Source: an uncultured Saccharospirillaceae bacterium
GTDB taxonomy: Bacteria; Pseudomonadota; Gammaproteobacteria; Pseudomonadales; Oceanobacteraceae
Reading direction: 5' to 3'
Length of the DNA: 64,000 bases
NCBI GenBank assembly: GCA_947503895.1
Contig: CANNFT010000001.1
Span: 186,001 to 250,000, forward strand
Of the stretch, positions 38,434-48,536 are shown in pieces; position 1 is the stretch's first letter, and every line of letters starts with the position of its first letter. A model generated the notes under the pieces. That model ran no database searches. It saw nothing but the letters and a program-made list of their open reading frames with translations, and was not told the DNA's origin. A program made the position numbers and the translations under genes.

Positions 38434-38722
38434 GGGTGATTCTCTTGGGGGACGCTTAAATTTGATGGGGGTCGTATTCTACAGATCTCAACTTAAATGT
38501 AGAAATCTCATTTTCTTGTCCGAAATTTAAACAGAAACTTGTACATTAGTATGAAAAAGTGAATGATTTTTCAGCCTTTAGCAAGATATGCTTAAAATCC
38601 AACGACTTAGCTGTTCTACAAACTGGCGTGAAGTGGTAATAAGTGTAACAATGCGTAACCGTTGCGCAAACAGACGCAGCAAGTCATAAAACAATAAAAA
38701 TAAGATCGGATTCAACGACGTT
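38434..38722. other. Intergenic region before the C39 peptidase cluster
   Basis: 289 A/T-rich bases between the divergent pabB and C39 peptidase genes. They should hold both promoters. I find no small frame with a ribosome site that could encode a secreted subunit, no clear -35/-10 pair, and no strong dyad. Confidence 0.5.
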
Positions 38723-39631
38723 ATGTTCGTTTTACTACTGGGTTCAATAATTGGGTACGTTATGATGACGGAAATGGTTGAGATTGAGCCTCAACCAAAA
38801 GGCGTCGTGCATTACGAAACCGGCCAAGCACAAAATATCTATCGACACCAAGACAACATCGAACCTCTCTCTGAGTACAAATTCAACAATGTTGTACGCC
38901 AAGCCTACGATTACAGCTGCGGATCTGCAGCACTCACCACCTTATTAGATTTTTATCTAGGGCGTAACTTCCAAGAACGTCAAGTGATGGAAGGCCTGCT
39001 GCAATTTGGCGACACCGAAAAAATTGTCGAACGTCGAGGCTTTTCGTTGCTCGATATGAAGCGCCTCGTCACAGCCCTCGGACACCCCAGTGGCGGATTT
39101 AGGGCAGAGCAGGAAGATTTAGAAAAACTCGATCACCCCGCAATTGCACCGATTGAGTATGCTGGTTTTAAACATTTTATCGTGATTCGAGGTGTGAAAG
39201 ACGGACATGTATACGTGGCGGACCCGTCTTTAGGAAACATTAGTTTTAGTATCAGTCGCTTCATGGAGATCTGGGATAGAAACGTTTTATTTATTGTTTT
39301 TCCGAATGGGCATAAGCCAGTCGGGGGGCTCGAAGTGAGAGACGAAGACCTACGTGTCATCGACGAGCGAACGTTTACTCAACTGGCTTATCGAGACTTT
39401 AAAGATGTCTTCCCCATTGACCAAATGCCTGAGCCAGCAGAGTTGTACAACGGTATTGCGAGAGCACGCAACGACGGATATTGGATTTATGGCGATGACG
39501 ACGACAGTGAAAATGATGATGTATTTGTAACATCTTCTGGGGCCAGTCAAGTGCCGTTTGATCCGGAAAAAGCTAATACCATTAGTGGCCAACAGCCGGT
39601 AGAAAAAATCATACGCTTTAGACGGAAATAA
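38723..39631 (+). CDS. C39-type cysteine peptidase, membrane-anchored (FilB/FapD-like)
   Basis: 302 residues. A short N-terminal hydrophobic anchor (about 2-16, FVLLLGSIIGYVMM) exports the rest. The C39 (bacteriocin-leader peptidase-like) papain fold spans about 50-195: oxyanion Gln60 and nucleophile Cys66 in RQAYDYSCGSAALTTLLDFY, His151 in GFKHFIVIRG and Asp167 in VADPSLG. There is no ABC transporter attached, unlike bacteriocin exporters. Similar stand-alone periplasmic C39 proteins serve the Fap amyloid (FapD) and the putative Fil pilus system. The Asp-rich tail (GDDDDSENDD, about 255-265) is unusual. First gene of a compact run; substrate not in the window. Ribosome site weak. Confidence 0.85.
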   Translation: MFVLLLGSIIGYVMMTEMVEIEPQPKGVVHYETGQAQNIYRHQDNIEPLSEYKFNNVVRQAYDYSCGSAALTTLLDFYLGRNFQERQVMEGLLQFGDTEKIVERRGFSLLDMKRLVTALGHPSGGFRAEQEDLEKLDHPAIAPIEYAGFKHFIVIRGVKDGHVYVADPSLGNISFSISRFMEIWDRNVLFIVFPNGHKPVGGLEVRDEDLRVIDERTFTQLAYRDFKDVFPIDQMPEPAELYNGIARARNDGYWIYGDDDDSENDDVFVTSSGASQVPFDPEKANTISGQQPVEKIIRFRRK

Positions 39632-39651
39632 TAATTATAAGGAACGCCATC

Positions 39652-40695
39652 ATGAGGTTGTCATCTATTTATATACTATTGGGGATTGTTGCGACCTCGA
39701 ATGCGTGGAGTGATAAATCTAGCGAAATATCCACCGCACGTGATGCTCTTGCTCAAAAAGAAGAAGACACCACACAAGAAAAAAGTCTTGAAGAAGTGTT
39801 TGAAGCAACAGAAAACAAGTATTCATTGATGGCTGAAGGAAAAGTAGCCATGAATTACAGCTTAAATTATAGCTATGTTGCAGACCAAAGATTAACCATT
39901 GAATATGCAAACAACCAAATTCGCGCATTTGATGTTAACCCCAGCGCGAGCCATGGTATTACCAATAATCTTTCCTTTGATTACGGATTAAAAAACAATC
40001 TAACACTCGGAACCACCGTTCCCTTAGTGGCGAAATATGACTCTGCTGATAATATAGGCGCGACCGGTTTAGGAGATGTTTCGTTTAACGCGCGTTGGCA
40101 ACCTTACGCTTATATCCCCGGCGAAATGACCAAGACTGTTAACGGGTCATTTAAAACAAAAACAGGCGACAGTCCATTTGAGACTGTTTCGGGTAAAAAA
40201 CTGCCTACAGGCAGTGGTTACTACTCATTATCCAGTGGTTTGTCCGTTTCTAAAGTTGTAGACCCTGTTATGTTGTTTGGGTCAACCAGTCTTACGTACG
40301 CCATTCCTGAAAAAGATATTAATCAAGTTCGTCCGTCTACCGATGGAACATTATTAATGGAAGTTCACCCAGGAGCAGGAATTGGTTTTTCTGGGGGGTT
40401 TGCCTATTCGCTTTCTTACGATGTTTCCTACAGCATGTCTTTTCAAGGCTCCTATAACCACGAAACAAAATACGTTTTTCAAAGCGCCTCAGGGTCGAAG
40501 ACCCGAATTGAAAGCAGTGCCAGCATGTCGGGTGTACTCAACTTTAGTTTGGGTATCCGTGTCTCTCCCAAAACCATTACCAATGTTGGTGTGGGATTTG
40601 GTATGACAGAAGATTCTCCTGACATATTGTTATCGCTTTCTATGCCGGTTGATATCAACGGTCTTAAAGCAAAATTTCAGCCTGCTAGTTCGTAG
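39652..40695 (+). CDS. Outer-membrane beta-barrel protein (FapF/FilC-like)
   Basis: 347 residues. Signal peptide about 1-18 (MRLSSIYILLGIVATSNA). Then a short charged helical stretch (about 24-55, ending SLEEVFEATENKYSL), then a long series of alternating beta-strands (about 60-347) such as MNYSLNYSYV, LSFDYGLKNNLTLGTTVPLV and VSYSMSFQGSYN, typical of an aromatic-girdled barrel. A helix before a barrel recalls FapF, the amyloid export pore. Begins 20 bases after the C39 gene with an AAGGAACG ribosome site, so the two are one operon. Pore function is inferred. Confidence 0.8.
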   Translation: MRLSSIYILLGIVATSNAWSDKSSEISTARDALAQKEEDTTQEKSLEEVFEATENKYSLMAEGKVAMNYSLNYSYVADQRLTIEYANNQIRAFDVNPSASHGITNNLSFDYGLKNNLTLGTTVPLVAKYDSADNIGATGLGDVSFNARWQPYAYIPGEMTKTVNGSFKTKTGDSPFETVSGKKLPTGSGYYSLSSGLSVSKVVDPVMLFGSTSLTYAIPEKDINQVRPSTDGTLLMEVHPGAGIGFSGGFAYSLSYDVSYSMSFQGSYNHETKYVFQSASGSKTRIESSASMSGVLNFSLGIRVSPKTITNVGVGFGMTEDSPDILLSLSMPVDINGLKAKFQPASS

Positions 40696-40714
40696 CCTAG
40701 GATGAGCGTTGGTT

Positions 40715-42331
40715 ATGAATAGTAAGATTTTTGCCGCAATTTTCTTCGCTTTTATGGCGACTCAATTTGCCCAAGCGCAGCTAGGTCAATCTTTATTGAT
40801 TGACCCAAAAGCCTTGTCGTTAGGCAATGCTGTTACAGCTGATCCACCGGGTATTAATTCCATACACTACAATCCTGCTGGCTTGACTAAATTAGATGGG
40901 CGACAGCTTAGTGTCAGCATGCTGAATGTCATGCTGCATTCAGAAGCTGAATATTCTTTACCAGATTGTCCAGAAGGCGAGCCGGACTGTCACAGTAAAG
41001 ATCTTTTGGATGTTTCAGAAGATCCTGTGATTGGTAAGCACAGCGAATCTCATGCCGCAGCTTACATTCCGGGCGTTGGGATCACACCACTACACTTGCC
41101 TGTACTTGCGCTCCCATCCGGCGGTTTTTCGATTAATCCACCGGGCTCAAAGTTTACGTTCGCGAACGCTGTTTATGCACCGTTAAATGCTGGCTTTGCG
41201 AAAGGTAATGATGATCCTGGGCGATACCAGGGTAAGCAGGTCGTGATTCAGCGGTTCACATATTTGTCGCCTTCATTTGGCTATAAAGTGAGTGAAGAAT
41301 TTTCCGTTGGCCTAGCCGTACTGTTGTCGCACCAAGCGTTCGCAATCAGCCAGGATGTCCGCGCACCGAATTTATTAGTGGCTGCGGGTGATTTATTGCA
41401 AGAAGCATTTGGGTGTGAAGAAGGCGGAGGGGGTAACGATCCACTGGTGCCATTCATTTCCCTATGTGGCGGGCGAATCGGCCCATATCGAGACATTGGC
41501 AATCTCACGATGGAGTTAGAGGAAACGCTATCGCCATCTTATAACTTAGGCATGTTGTGGGAACCAAACGAATGGTTTGCGTGGGGTGCAGCCTATCAAA
41601 GTGAAGCGAAAAGCCAATTGGTAGGTGAGTTTGAGTTTGATTATACGGATGACTTTGCTGGATTTTTCCGTGGGTTCAGAAGTTCTATCTTTGGCGCCAT
41701 TATTGGCGCGATGTTTCAATTGCCCTCGGGGGTCAGTAAAGAAACCGGTTACGTCACGAGTGAGTTTGTATACCCACAGCACTTTCAAACAGGTATAAAA
41801 CTACGCCTATTCGATAAACTTCAATTTAATGTTGATGCGGGCTGGACAGACTACGATGAGTGGGATGCATTTGAATTTGAATTTGATCGTCAGTTAGATT
41901 TTTTAAATGCCGCCAAAATTATTGCGCCGTCAGAAGTGACGGGGAGTAGCCTAAAGCAAAACCTAAACTACAAAAGTGTTTGGAGTTATGGTTTCGGCGT
42001 GCAATATGACCTCAGCTCTCGTCTTAGCGCCAGAATAGGGTACGAACCTCGGCAAACCTCCATTCCAAAAGATCGCCGGAATGTTATGGCGCCTTTGGGA
42101 TATGCAGAGTTGTTTGGCGTTGGTTTTGGTTATCGTTGGGATTTAGATACAGACATTGATTTGTCCTTAAGCTTCATGGAAAGCTATGAAGAAATTGAGG
42201 CAGATGAGCCAAGTGGCTCGGTGAATACAAATTGCTTAACTTGTACGGCGTCTAACCCTTATCCCGGCTTGGACATCAAAACAAAGCTTACGATTGCCGC
42301 CGCCGGCATCACCTTTAGGACCAAGTTTTAG
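40715..42331 (+). CDS. OmpP1/FadL family outer-membrane protein
   Basis: 538 residues from ATG 40715 (an in-frame TTG at 40709 is less likely). Signal peptide about 1-21 ending AQA. FadL features: LGNAVTADPPGINSIHYNPAGLTKLDGRQL (in part), with the NPAGL motif of the hatch domain, then barrel strands such as PSYNLGMLWEPNEWFAWGAAYQS and LSARIGYEPRQTSIP. FadL members let hydrophobic molecules cross the outer membrane. Two cysteine pairs, near 90-96 and in NCLTCTAS near the C-terminus, are extra. Starts 19 bases after the barrel gene; the next gene begins directly after its stop. Confidence 0.88.
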   Translation: MNSKIFAAIFFAFMATQFAQAQLGQSLLIDPKALSLGNAVTADPPGINSIHYNPAGLTKLDGRQLSVSMLNVMLHSEAEYSLPDCPEGEPDCHSKDLLDVSEDPVIGKHSESHAAAYIPGVGITPLHLPVLALPSGGFSINPPGSKFTFANAVYAPLNAGFAKGNDDPGRYQGKQVVIQRFTYLSPSFGYKVSEEFSVGLAVLLSHQAFAISQDVRAPNLLVAAGDLLQEAFGCEEGGGGNDPLVPFISLCGGRIGPYRDIGNLTMELEETLSPSYNLGMLWEPNEWFAWGAAYQSEAKSQLVGEFEFDYTDDFAGFFRGFRSSIFGAIIGAMFQLPSGVSKETGYVTSEFVYPQHFQTGIKLRLFDKLQFNVDAGWTDYDEWDAFEFEFDRQLDFLNAAKIIAPSEVTGSSLKQNLNYKSVWSYGFGVQYDLSSRLSARIGYEPRQTSIPKDRRNVMAPLGYAELFGVGFGYRWDLDTDIDLSLSFMESYEEIEADEPSGSVNTNCLTCTASNPYPGLDIKTKLTIAAAGITFRTKF

Positions 42332-43192
42332 ATGAAGAGCGTTTGGTGGTGTGTGATGGTCTTGTCTTTATGCAGTTGCGCAACGAGCCCAAAGGATGGA
42401 TCTGGTGACTTTTACACTTGGATAGATGATAGAGGCCAGTTGCAAACCCTGAAACGCGATCAAAATAAATCTGAGGCGCGTGCATCCAATACCCGCCCAA
42501 CGGAAGGCAAGAACAACGTCAGTGCAGTGACCCCTAATGGTGTTGCGCAGAATTTTAACCCTGATGACTTTACGTCGTCAGAACAAATAGATGAAAAGCT
42601 GAAAGAAACTCGATTATTTGCTTGGCAAGATGATTCCGGTCAGCGGATTGAAGAAGTGGATAAAGCGGATTTAATGTCCACCGAAGATCTAGGGGAAAAA
42701 GTTGATGCGCCACAATCCTTTAAGATGCAGACCATTCTACCAGAGAATTGCTGCTTGAAATTTGCTGAATTTCAGCGACATAAATGGTCTGATATCAAAG
42801 ATAAAGAAATGTCGCTGGAAGATTTATATATACACATCGATGAATATGAGCAGGATGTCATCGTGATTGAACTCGATGAACCGATCGAACACTCGATTCG
42901 AATTCTTTCATTTATTCGCTCAGGAAAAATAGCACTACCGGATGTAGCCATATTAGGCGAACGCTACAATGTGTTGAACTCAATATCTTCCCCTTATTCT
43001 CATTATGTTGAAGAGTCTTGGGCCAGTTACGGGTATTTGCAAGGGCGATTAGAGGCAGCGATCTTCAAGGGTGGGTATTATTTAGTGCTGACGCCAAGCC
43101 CGCAACTCGGAATTTTGGAGTTTGAGCAAAAGCGCATTAAGATATCCAACTTTGGCTCTATAATGGTTCGTCTTGATGCGTCAGTCCCCTGA
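42332..43192 (+). CDS. Lipoprotein with two DUF4124-like repeats (FilE/MalM-like)
   Basis: 286 residues. Lipoprotein signal MKSVWWCVMVLSLCSC with lipid Cys16. Two copies of a short motif follow: FYTWIDDRGQ (27-36) and LFAWQDDSGQR (95-105), like the DUF4124 Y-x-W-x-D-x-x-G pattern. A linker and a C-terminal globular domain (about 130-286) with a Cys140-Cys141 pair resemble, weakly, the MalM/FilE-type periplasmic domain. ATG 42332 directly abuts the FadL stop, so expression is coupled. The hydrolase gene starts before its end. Exact function is unknown. Confidence 0.75.
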   Translation: MKSVWWCVMVLSLCSCATSPKDGSGDFYTWIDDRGQLQTLKRDQNKSEARASNTRPTEGKNNVSAVTPNGVAQNFNPDDFTSSEQIDEKLKETRLFAWQDDSGQRIEEVDKADLMSTEDLGEKVDAPQSFKMQTILPENCCLKFAEFQRHKWSDIKDKEMSLEDLYIHIDEYEQDVIVIELDEPIEHSIRILSFIRSGKIALPDVAILGERYNVLNSISSPYSHYVEESWASYGYLQGRLEAAIFKGGYYLVLTPSPQLGILEFEQKRIKISNFGSIMVRLDASVP

Positions 43193-44051
43193 TATTGAAC
43201 ATGGTTTTATTCGCCTTCAAAATCTTCATATAGCCTTTCGAAAATACCGATTTCCCGCCTCTGATCTCACCTCCCCAGCGGATGCACCGCCACGAAAACT
43301 CCTCTGCCTGCACGGTGCCGGTGTAGCAGGTGACTACACATATGGTTATATCGCGCCATTTCTCAAGCAATGGTCAGAGGTGTTGGTGCCAGATCTACGT
43401 GGCATGGGAGAAACGGTTTTCCTCGATGAGTGCGAGCATGCTTTCGACGTGGAAGATATGGTCGATGATGTAGAGCAGCTACTAAGCAGTCAGAATTGGG
43501 ATGAGTTTGATGTGATTGGGTATTCCTTGGGTGGGCTGGTATCTATGATGTTGAAGCAACGCCTGAAAGATAGAGTCAAACAAACTTGCCTCGTCGAACC
43601 AGCATTGCTTGATAACTTTAGCCTTGATGAGACACGGAATTTCAGACGCCAATATCGAACATTGGCAAAAGGGCTTAAGGATGGCATGGGCGTGAGAGAA
43701 TCGGTGATTGCATTTTTAGACTTGGTGTCACCAAATCGTTCACGACAAGAGCGCTCAGAAAATATCGTGATTGGGCGCCTTTCTCATCGTCCATTAGGGT
43801 TTGCAAACGCACTTGAGGCGGTATCTCTTGCTGCGGAAAGATTAGATCGTGATGCATTGATACAGGATCAAGAAAATGTGATCAGTTTAGTGGGTGGGAA
43901 TAGCTATGAAGCGATGAAGCTTTTTCATAGCCATATTGCAAGTACGCGTCCTGATTGGCGTTATTTAGAAGTACCGGGAGCGGATCACTCGCTCCCGTTT
44001 CAAAAACCCAAGCGATTAATATCGTTGTTGAATGCATTGCCCAAAATTTGA
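43176..44051 (+). CDS. Alpha/beta-hydrolase fold protein
   Basis: 291 residues from ATG 43176; a TTG directly before it (43173) is an alternative start. Oxyanion region LCLHGAGVAGDYTYG, nucleophile Ser117 in IGYSLGGLVS, and the catalytic His in PGADHSLPF near the C-terminus. No signal peptide, so cytosolic. It overlaps the lipoprotein gene by 17 bases, so it belongs to the same transcript as the outer-membrane cluster, although Fil and Fap clusters do not usually carry a hydrolase. The substrate is unknown. Confidence 0.87.
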   Translation: MRQSPDIEHGFIRLQNLHIAFRKYRFPASDLTSPADAPPRKLLCLHGAGVAGDYTYGYIAPFLKQWSEVLVPDLRGMGETVFLDECEHAFDVEDMVDDVEQLLSSQNWDEFDVIGYSLGGLVSMMLKQRLKDRVKQTCLVEPALLDNFSLDETRNFRRQYRTLAKGLKDGMGVRESVIAFLDLVSPNRSRQERSENIVIGRLSHRPLGFANALEAVSLAAERLDRDALIQDQENVISLVGGNSYEAMKLFHSHIASTRPDWRYLEVPGADHSLPFQKPKRLISLLNALPKI

Positions 44052-44096
44052 GTAACGCTTTTCAGCACGTATTAACCTTTCAGGAGAGGCGATGCA

Positions 44097-44915
44097 TTAA
44101 CCCAATCGCCTTTCTAATCCAGTATCCATCATGATACGCGTAGAAATCTCTTCCACGGATAAATCCGTAGTGCTCAAAAATGGAATTTGCTCTTGCCGAT
44201 AGAGCATCTCAACCTCTTCAACCTCGTAGTAGCATTGATTCAGTGACGAATAACGGCTATTTGCGCGACGTTCGTGGCGGATGGCGGCAAGTCGCTCAGG
44301 ATCAATCGTTAAACCAAAAATTTTATGTTTATGTGGCTGTAACGATTCCGGCAAGCTCATGGTGCCTAAATCTTCCTCCGTTAAAGGATAGTTAGCAGCT
44401 TTAATACCAAATTGCATCGCCATATAAAGGCATGTGGGGGTTTTTCCTGAACGCGAAACACCCACAAGAATAACGTCGGCACCGTCGTAGTAGCGAGTTC
44501 GCGCGCCATCATCATTGTCTAGAGCGTAATTAACAGCGTCGATTCTCGCCATGTAAGACTTGTTACTGCCACCAGCGTGAGATTTGCCCACGGTATAAGA
44601 AGAGTGAACCTCTAATTCTTGTTCTAGCGGTGATAAAAACGTCGCGAATATGTCGACCTTGAAGGATTGTGCTCGACCGATGATATCTCTGATCGATTGG
44701 TCGACAATTGTGTCAAAAACGATGGGTTTGCTGCCGGTATCTTGTTCAATTTTATTAATGCGCTCGACCACTTGATGTGCTTTCTCAATTGAGTCGATAT
44801 ATGGCAAAGTAATCTGTTCAAAATTTATACTTTCAAACTGTGCTAATAAGCTGTGCCCTAAGGCCTCAGCGGTAATGCCTGTGCCATCAGATATAAAGAA
44901 AGCGACTCGATTCAT
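44097..44915 (-). CDS. ppsR: PEP synthase regulatory protein (kinase/pyrophosphorylase)
   Basis: 272 residues from ATG 44915 ([24 protein letters not shown], in part); a TTG at 44927 adds three residues. DUF299 family with P-loop [15 protein letters not shown] and the N-terminal SDGTGITAE signature. It inactivates PpsA by ADP-dependent phosphorylation of a threonine beside the catalytic histidine and reactivates it by phosphorolysis. Divergent from ppsA across 86 bases, the standard arrangement. Confidence 0.95.
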   Translation of the reverse strand: MNRVAFFISDGTGITAEALGHSLLAQFESINFEQITLPYIDSIEKAHQVVERINKIEQDTGSKPIVFDTIVDQSIRDIIGRAQSFKVDIFATFLSPLEQELEVHSSYTVGKSHAGGSNKSYMARIDAVNYALDNDDGARTRYYDGADVILVGVSRSGKTPTCLYMAMQFGIKAANYPLTEEDLGTMSLPESLQPHKHKIFGLTIDPERLAAIRHERRANSRYSSLNQCYYEVEEVEMLYRQEQIPFLSTTDLSVEEISTRIMMDTGLERRLG

Positions 44916-45001
44916 TGAAACTAACAACCTTGTGAATACAAACTCGAATTAGAGTACTATAACGGCCATAACATCACTAGTTGGAAAGCAGGAGAGCCGC
45001 C

Positions 45002-47374
45002 TTGAGCGCTTACGTTATTTGGTATGACCAGTTATCGATGACCGATGTTGAAAAAGTAGGCGGAAAAAATGCGTCGCTGGGTGAAATGATAAGCCATTTG
45101 AGTAACGCGGGAGTGAGCGTACCAAATGGGTTCGCCACGACCGCAGATGCTTACCGCGAATTCATGGCATTCGATGGATTAGATGACCGAATTCATGCCA
45201 TTTTAGACACATTAAATGTTAATGATGTCAAAGCTCTGAGCGAGGCAGGTCATAAGATTCGCAGTTGGATTCTAGAGTCAGAATTACCAGCGGGTTTGGT
45301 CTCTGAGGTTTCAACAGCTCTCAAAAAGCTTCAAGGTGAATATCCAGATATGCCATTAGCGGTTAGATCATCTGCGACAGCAGAAGATCTCCCTGATGCA
45401 TCGTTTGCAGGTCAACAGGAGACCCACCTAAATATAATTGGTGAAGAGAATGTTCTGCACGCAATGAAAGATGTTTTTGCATCGCTATTTAATGATCGCG
45501 CCATTTCGTACAGAGTTCACCAAGGGTTTGATCATAAGAATGTTGCCCTATCGGTTGGTGTTCAAAGGATGGTTCGAAGTGAAACGGGCTCTGCAGGTGT
45601 AATGTTCACACTGGATACCGAATCTGGCTTCGATCAAGTTGTGTTTATCACCAGCTCATACGGTCTAGGTGAAACAGTCGTTCAAGGCGCTGTCAATCCA
45701 GATGAATTTTACGTTCACAAGCCCACGCTGGCGGCAGGCAGGCCGAGTATCTTACGTCGCAACTTGGGCGCCAAAGCGTTAAAAATGGTCTACAGCGAAA
45801 CAGCGGAGGCGGGTAAGTCCGTGGATACTGTCAGAGTGGACCGAGAAGAAAGACTTAAATTTAGTATTACCGATGAAGACATTGTCGAGTTAGCCAAGCA
45901 GGCAGTGATTATTGAGCAGCATTATGGCCGCCCAATGGACATCGAATGGGCAAAAGATGGCGATTCCGATGAAATATTTATCGTCCAAGCGAGACCAGAG
46001 ACCGTGCAAAGTCGTGGCAGTAAAAATGTCATGGAGCGGTATCTGCTCAAGGAAACCGGTACAGTTTTGGCTGAAGGCCGCTCAATTGGTCATCGAATAG
46101 GCAAAGGGAAAGTCAAGGTTGTCGACAGCATTAAAGAAATGGACCGAGTCCAAGACGGTGATGTTCTTGTCGCGGATATGACAGATCCCGATTGGGAGCC
46201 GGTCATGAAACGCGCATCTGCCATTGTCACCAATAGAGGTGGGCGTACTTGCCATGCAGCGATCATTGCTCGTGAGTTAGGAATTCCGGCGGTGGTTGGG
46301 TGCAGCGATGCAACGGATATTTTAAAAGAGGGTGCACAGGTTACGGTATCTTGCGCCGAAGGTGATACTGGCTTTATCTATGATGGTTCGCTGGACTTTG
46401 AACTGAAGACCAATAGCGTTGAATCGATGCCTGACCTCCCGTTTAAAATCATGATGAACGTTGGTAATCCCGATCGTGCATTTGATTTCCAAGGGCTCCC
46501 CAATGAAGGAGTAGGTTTAGCCCGTTTAGAGTTTATTATTAACCGAATGATTGGCGTGCACCCCAAAGCATTGCTGAATTTCGAGTCATTGCCATCTGAA
46601 GTGAAAACCACGGTTGAGCGTCGAATAGCTGGTTATGCTGGCCCTGTAGATTTCTATGTTGAGAAGTTAGTAGAAGGTATTTCAACCTTGGCAGCGGCCT
46701 TCTGGCCAAAGAAAGTAATCGTTAGGCTGTCTGATTTTAAATCAAACGAATATGCAAATTTGATAGGCGGCCGACTCTACGAGCCTGAAGAAGAAAACCC
46801 AATGCTGGGGTTCCGTGGTGCTTCCAGATACATCAGCAAAAACTTCAGAGATTGTTTTGAGTTGGAATGTCGTGCTATGCAAAAAGTACGCAATGAAATG
46901 GGGCTCACCAATGTTGAAATTATGGTGCCATTCGTGAGAACAGTCGGTGAAGCCAAACAGGTTGTAGATATGCTGGCTGAAAATAATCTCAAGCGCGGCG
47001 AAAATGGATTACGGTTGATCATGATGTGTGAGCTTCCCGCCAACGCATTACTTGCCGAACAGTTCTTAGAATATTTTGATGGTTTCTCAATCGGCTCAAA
47101 TGACTTAACGCAATTAACGCTGGGTCTTGATCGTGACTCAGGCATCATTGCGCATTTGTTTGACGAGCGAAATGATGCGATTCGACAGCTCATGCACTCT
47201 GCGATAAAAGCTTGTAAAGACGCAAACAAGTACATTGGTATTTGCGGCCAAGGGCCATCGGATCACCCAGATTTTGCAAAATGGTTAATGGAAGAAGGGA
47301 TTGATAGCGTGTCGCTTAACCCGGATTCAGTGATGGATACTTGGTTCTATTTGGCAGACAAGCCTGAGCTTTAG
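45002..47374 (+). CDS. ppsA: Phosphoenolpyruvate synthase
   Basis: 790 residues (E. coli 792) from TTG 45002, which has AGGAG seven bases upstream and gives the conserved N-terminus; another TTG at 44981 would place that ribosome site inside the gene. Order: ATP-grasp domain with [11 protein letters not shown] and [20 protein letters not shown], swivelling domain with catalytic His418 in [15 protein letters not shown] (the adjoining Thr416 is the PpsR target), and the C-terminal PEP/pyruvate barrel with [11 protein letters not shown] and GICGQGPS. It makes PEP from pyruvate and ATP for gluconeogenesis. A weak hairpin lies at 47406-47436 after the stop. Confidence 0.97.
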   Translation: MSAYVIWYDQLSMTDVEKVGGKNASLGEMISHLSNAGVSVPNGFATTADAYREFMAFDGLDDRIHAILDTLNVNDVKALSEAGHKIRSWILESELPAGLVSEVSTALKKLQGEYPDMPLAVRSSATAEDLPDASFAGQQETHLNIIGEENVLHAMKDVFASLFNDRAISYRVHQGFDHKNVALSVGVQRMVRSETGSAGVMFTLDTESGFDQVVFITSSYGLGETVVQGAVNPDEFYVHKPTLAAGRPSILRRNLGAKALKMVYSETAEAGKSVDTVRVDREERLKFSITDEDIVELAKQAVIIEQHYGRPMDIEWAKDGDSDEIFIVQARPETVQSRGSKNVMERYLLKETGTVLAEGRSIGHRIGKGKVKVVDSIKEMDRVQDGDVLVADMTDPDWEPVMKRASAIVTNRGGRTCHAAIIARELGIPAVVGCSDATDILKEGAQVTVSCAEGDTGFIYDGSLDFELKTNSVESMPDLPFKIMMNVGNPDRAFDFQGLPNEGVGLARLEFIINRMIGVHPKALLNFESLPSEVKTTVERRIAGYAGPVDFYVEKLVEGISTLAAAFWPKKVIVRLSDFKSNEYANLIGGRLYEPEEENPMLGFRGASRYISKNFRDCFELECRAMQKVRNEMGLTNVEIMVPFVRTVGEAKQVVDMLAENNLKRGENGLRLIMMCELPANALLAEQFLEYFDGFSIGSNDLTQLTLGLDRDSGIIAHLFDERNDAIRQLMHSAIKACKDANKYIGICGQGPSDHPDFAKWLMEEGIDSVSLNPDSVMDTWFYLADKPEL

Positions 47375-47594
47375 CCTAATTGCTGCACTTATAAAGCCGG
47401 TCGACCTGCCTACATTTTACTGGTTCTTGTAGGCAGAGCGGCGCTTTTACGGTCGCAGTGTGAATATAAAAATTCTCCCTATTATTATTTTTAAATGACT
47501 AAAATATTGCCTACATTGCTGGGCACTATTGGGTTTTCATTATGAAGTTTTCGGTCTTAACTTACCGTAGTCATTTCTTTTATTAAGAGCCTAA

Positions 47595-48536
47595 ATGAAA
47601 AGTAGCAGTGAACTGTTTCCCGTAGCATTGGTTCGGGCAGAAACAGTCGGTGAAAACTTAATTGAAGATACTTATCTTCTTAAACCGAATAATAGTCCTG
47701 ACTTGTCCGTTGAGATTGCGGTTACTCGAGTTGGAATTTATGAGAAAGCGGCGACAGGTCGACCAATTGTTTTCCTGCATGGCAGCTTTTCAAACCGGGG
47801 TTTTTGGTTGTCATCCAAAGGCATTGGATTAGCGAGTGAATTGGCTCTCGCGGGTTATGATCCATGGATGATTGACATGAGAGGGCATGGCCACTCACCG
47901 GTTAACCAAACGTATAGCAAGAACAATGTCGAAAGCTATGCCCGCTACGACCTACCTGCAGTACAAGCATTTATTCATGAACAAACTGGACAAAAGGCCG
48001 TTTGGGTTGGGCATTCCTTAGGTGGTGTGTCAATCGTAACCGCATTAGCCGGTGAGCATCTAAATCAAGCGCTGATGAGTGGGTTGGTGCTCTTTGGTAC
48101 TCAGACACGCCGATATCCTGTTGCCTTGCGCTTGCCGTTTCTTCGACTGGCCGCCCGTATTGCTTTGCAGTTCAAGTCTCACTTACCAGGCAAAAATATC
48201 GGGCCAGAGAATGAGCCCATTGGCATCGCCAAAGAGTTTGTGAGGTGGGCTGGACTCCTTCATGGCTGGCGGCCAAAAAAAGGTGCACCTTACTGGCGAA
48301 ATTTGAACAGCATTCAAATTCCTGCACTGGGTTTCGGTGCCAAGATTGATAAGGGTGATCCTGCAAAATATTGCCAAGCAATGATTGCTGCTTTTGCGGG
48401 TGAAAAACAGTACCACTATCTTGCGCAGTCAGAAGGTTTCCAAATCGATTATAACCACGTCAGTATGGTGGTGAGCAAAAATGCTCGTGAGGAGGTGTGG
48501 CCAATCGTCTCCAAGTGGGTTTCCGGATTAGATTAG
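47595..48536 (+). CDS. Alpha/beta hydrolase (lipase/esterase-like)
   Basis: 313 residues, no signal peptide. Oxyanion loop VFLHGSFSNRGFW, nucleophile Ser141 in VWVGHSLGGVS, Asp candidate in GAKIDKGDP, catalytic His in YNHVSMV near the C-terminus. The D-M-R-G-H-G-H-S element (94-101) matches the usual hydrolase loop. It lies between ppsA and rraA, where P. aeruginosa also has a probable esterase/lipase gene as I recall. The 220-base A/T-rich gap upstream should hold its promoter. Confidence 0.88.
   Translation: MKSSSELFPVALVRAETVGENLIEDTYLLKPNNSPDLSVEIAVTRVGIYEKAATGRPIVFLHGSFSNRGFWLSSKGIGLASELALAGYDPWMIDMRGHGHSPVNQTYSKNNVESYARYDLPAVQAFIHEQTGQKAVWVGHSLGGVSIVTALAGEHLNQALMSGLVLFGTQTRRYPVALRLPFLRLAARIALQFKSHLPGKNIGPENEPIGIAKEFVRWAGLLHGWRPKKGAPYWRNLNSIQIPALGFGAKIDKGDPAKYCQAMIAAFAGEKQYHYLAQSEGFQIDYNHVSMVVSKNAREEVWPIVSKWVSGLD

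Noticed and set aside
43173..43175. TTG as hydrolase start
   Set aside because: ATG follows immediately; the choice changes one residue only.
44087..44111. Inverted repeat AGGCGAT / ATCGCCT followed by TTTCT
   Set aside because: It lies partly in the ppsR coding end, the T-run is short, and it could only be a weak terminator for the hydrolase gene.
44930..44963. TTGTGA with TACTAT/TATAAC as a ppsA promoter
   Set aside because: Spacers of 19 or 22 bases do not fit a sigma-70 promoter well.
47406..47436. Hairpin CTGCCTACA / TGTAGGCAG after ppsA
   Set aside because: The 13-base loop and a T-run only several bases later make it a doubtful terminator; mentioned only under ppsA.
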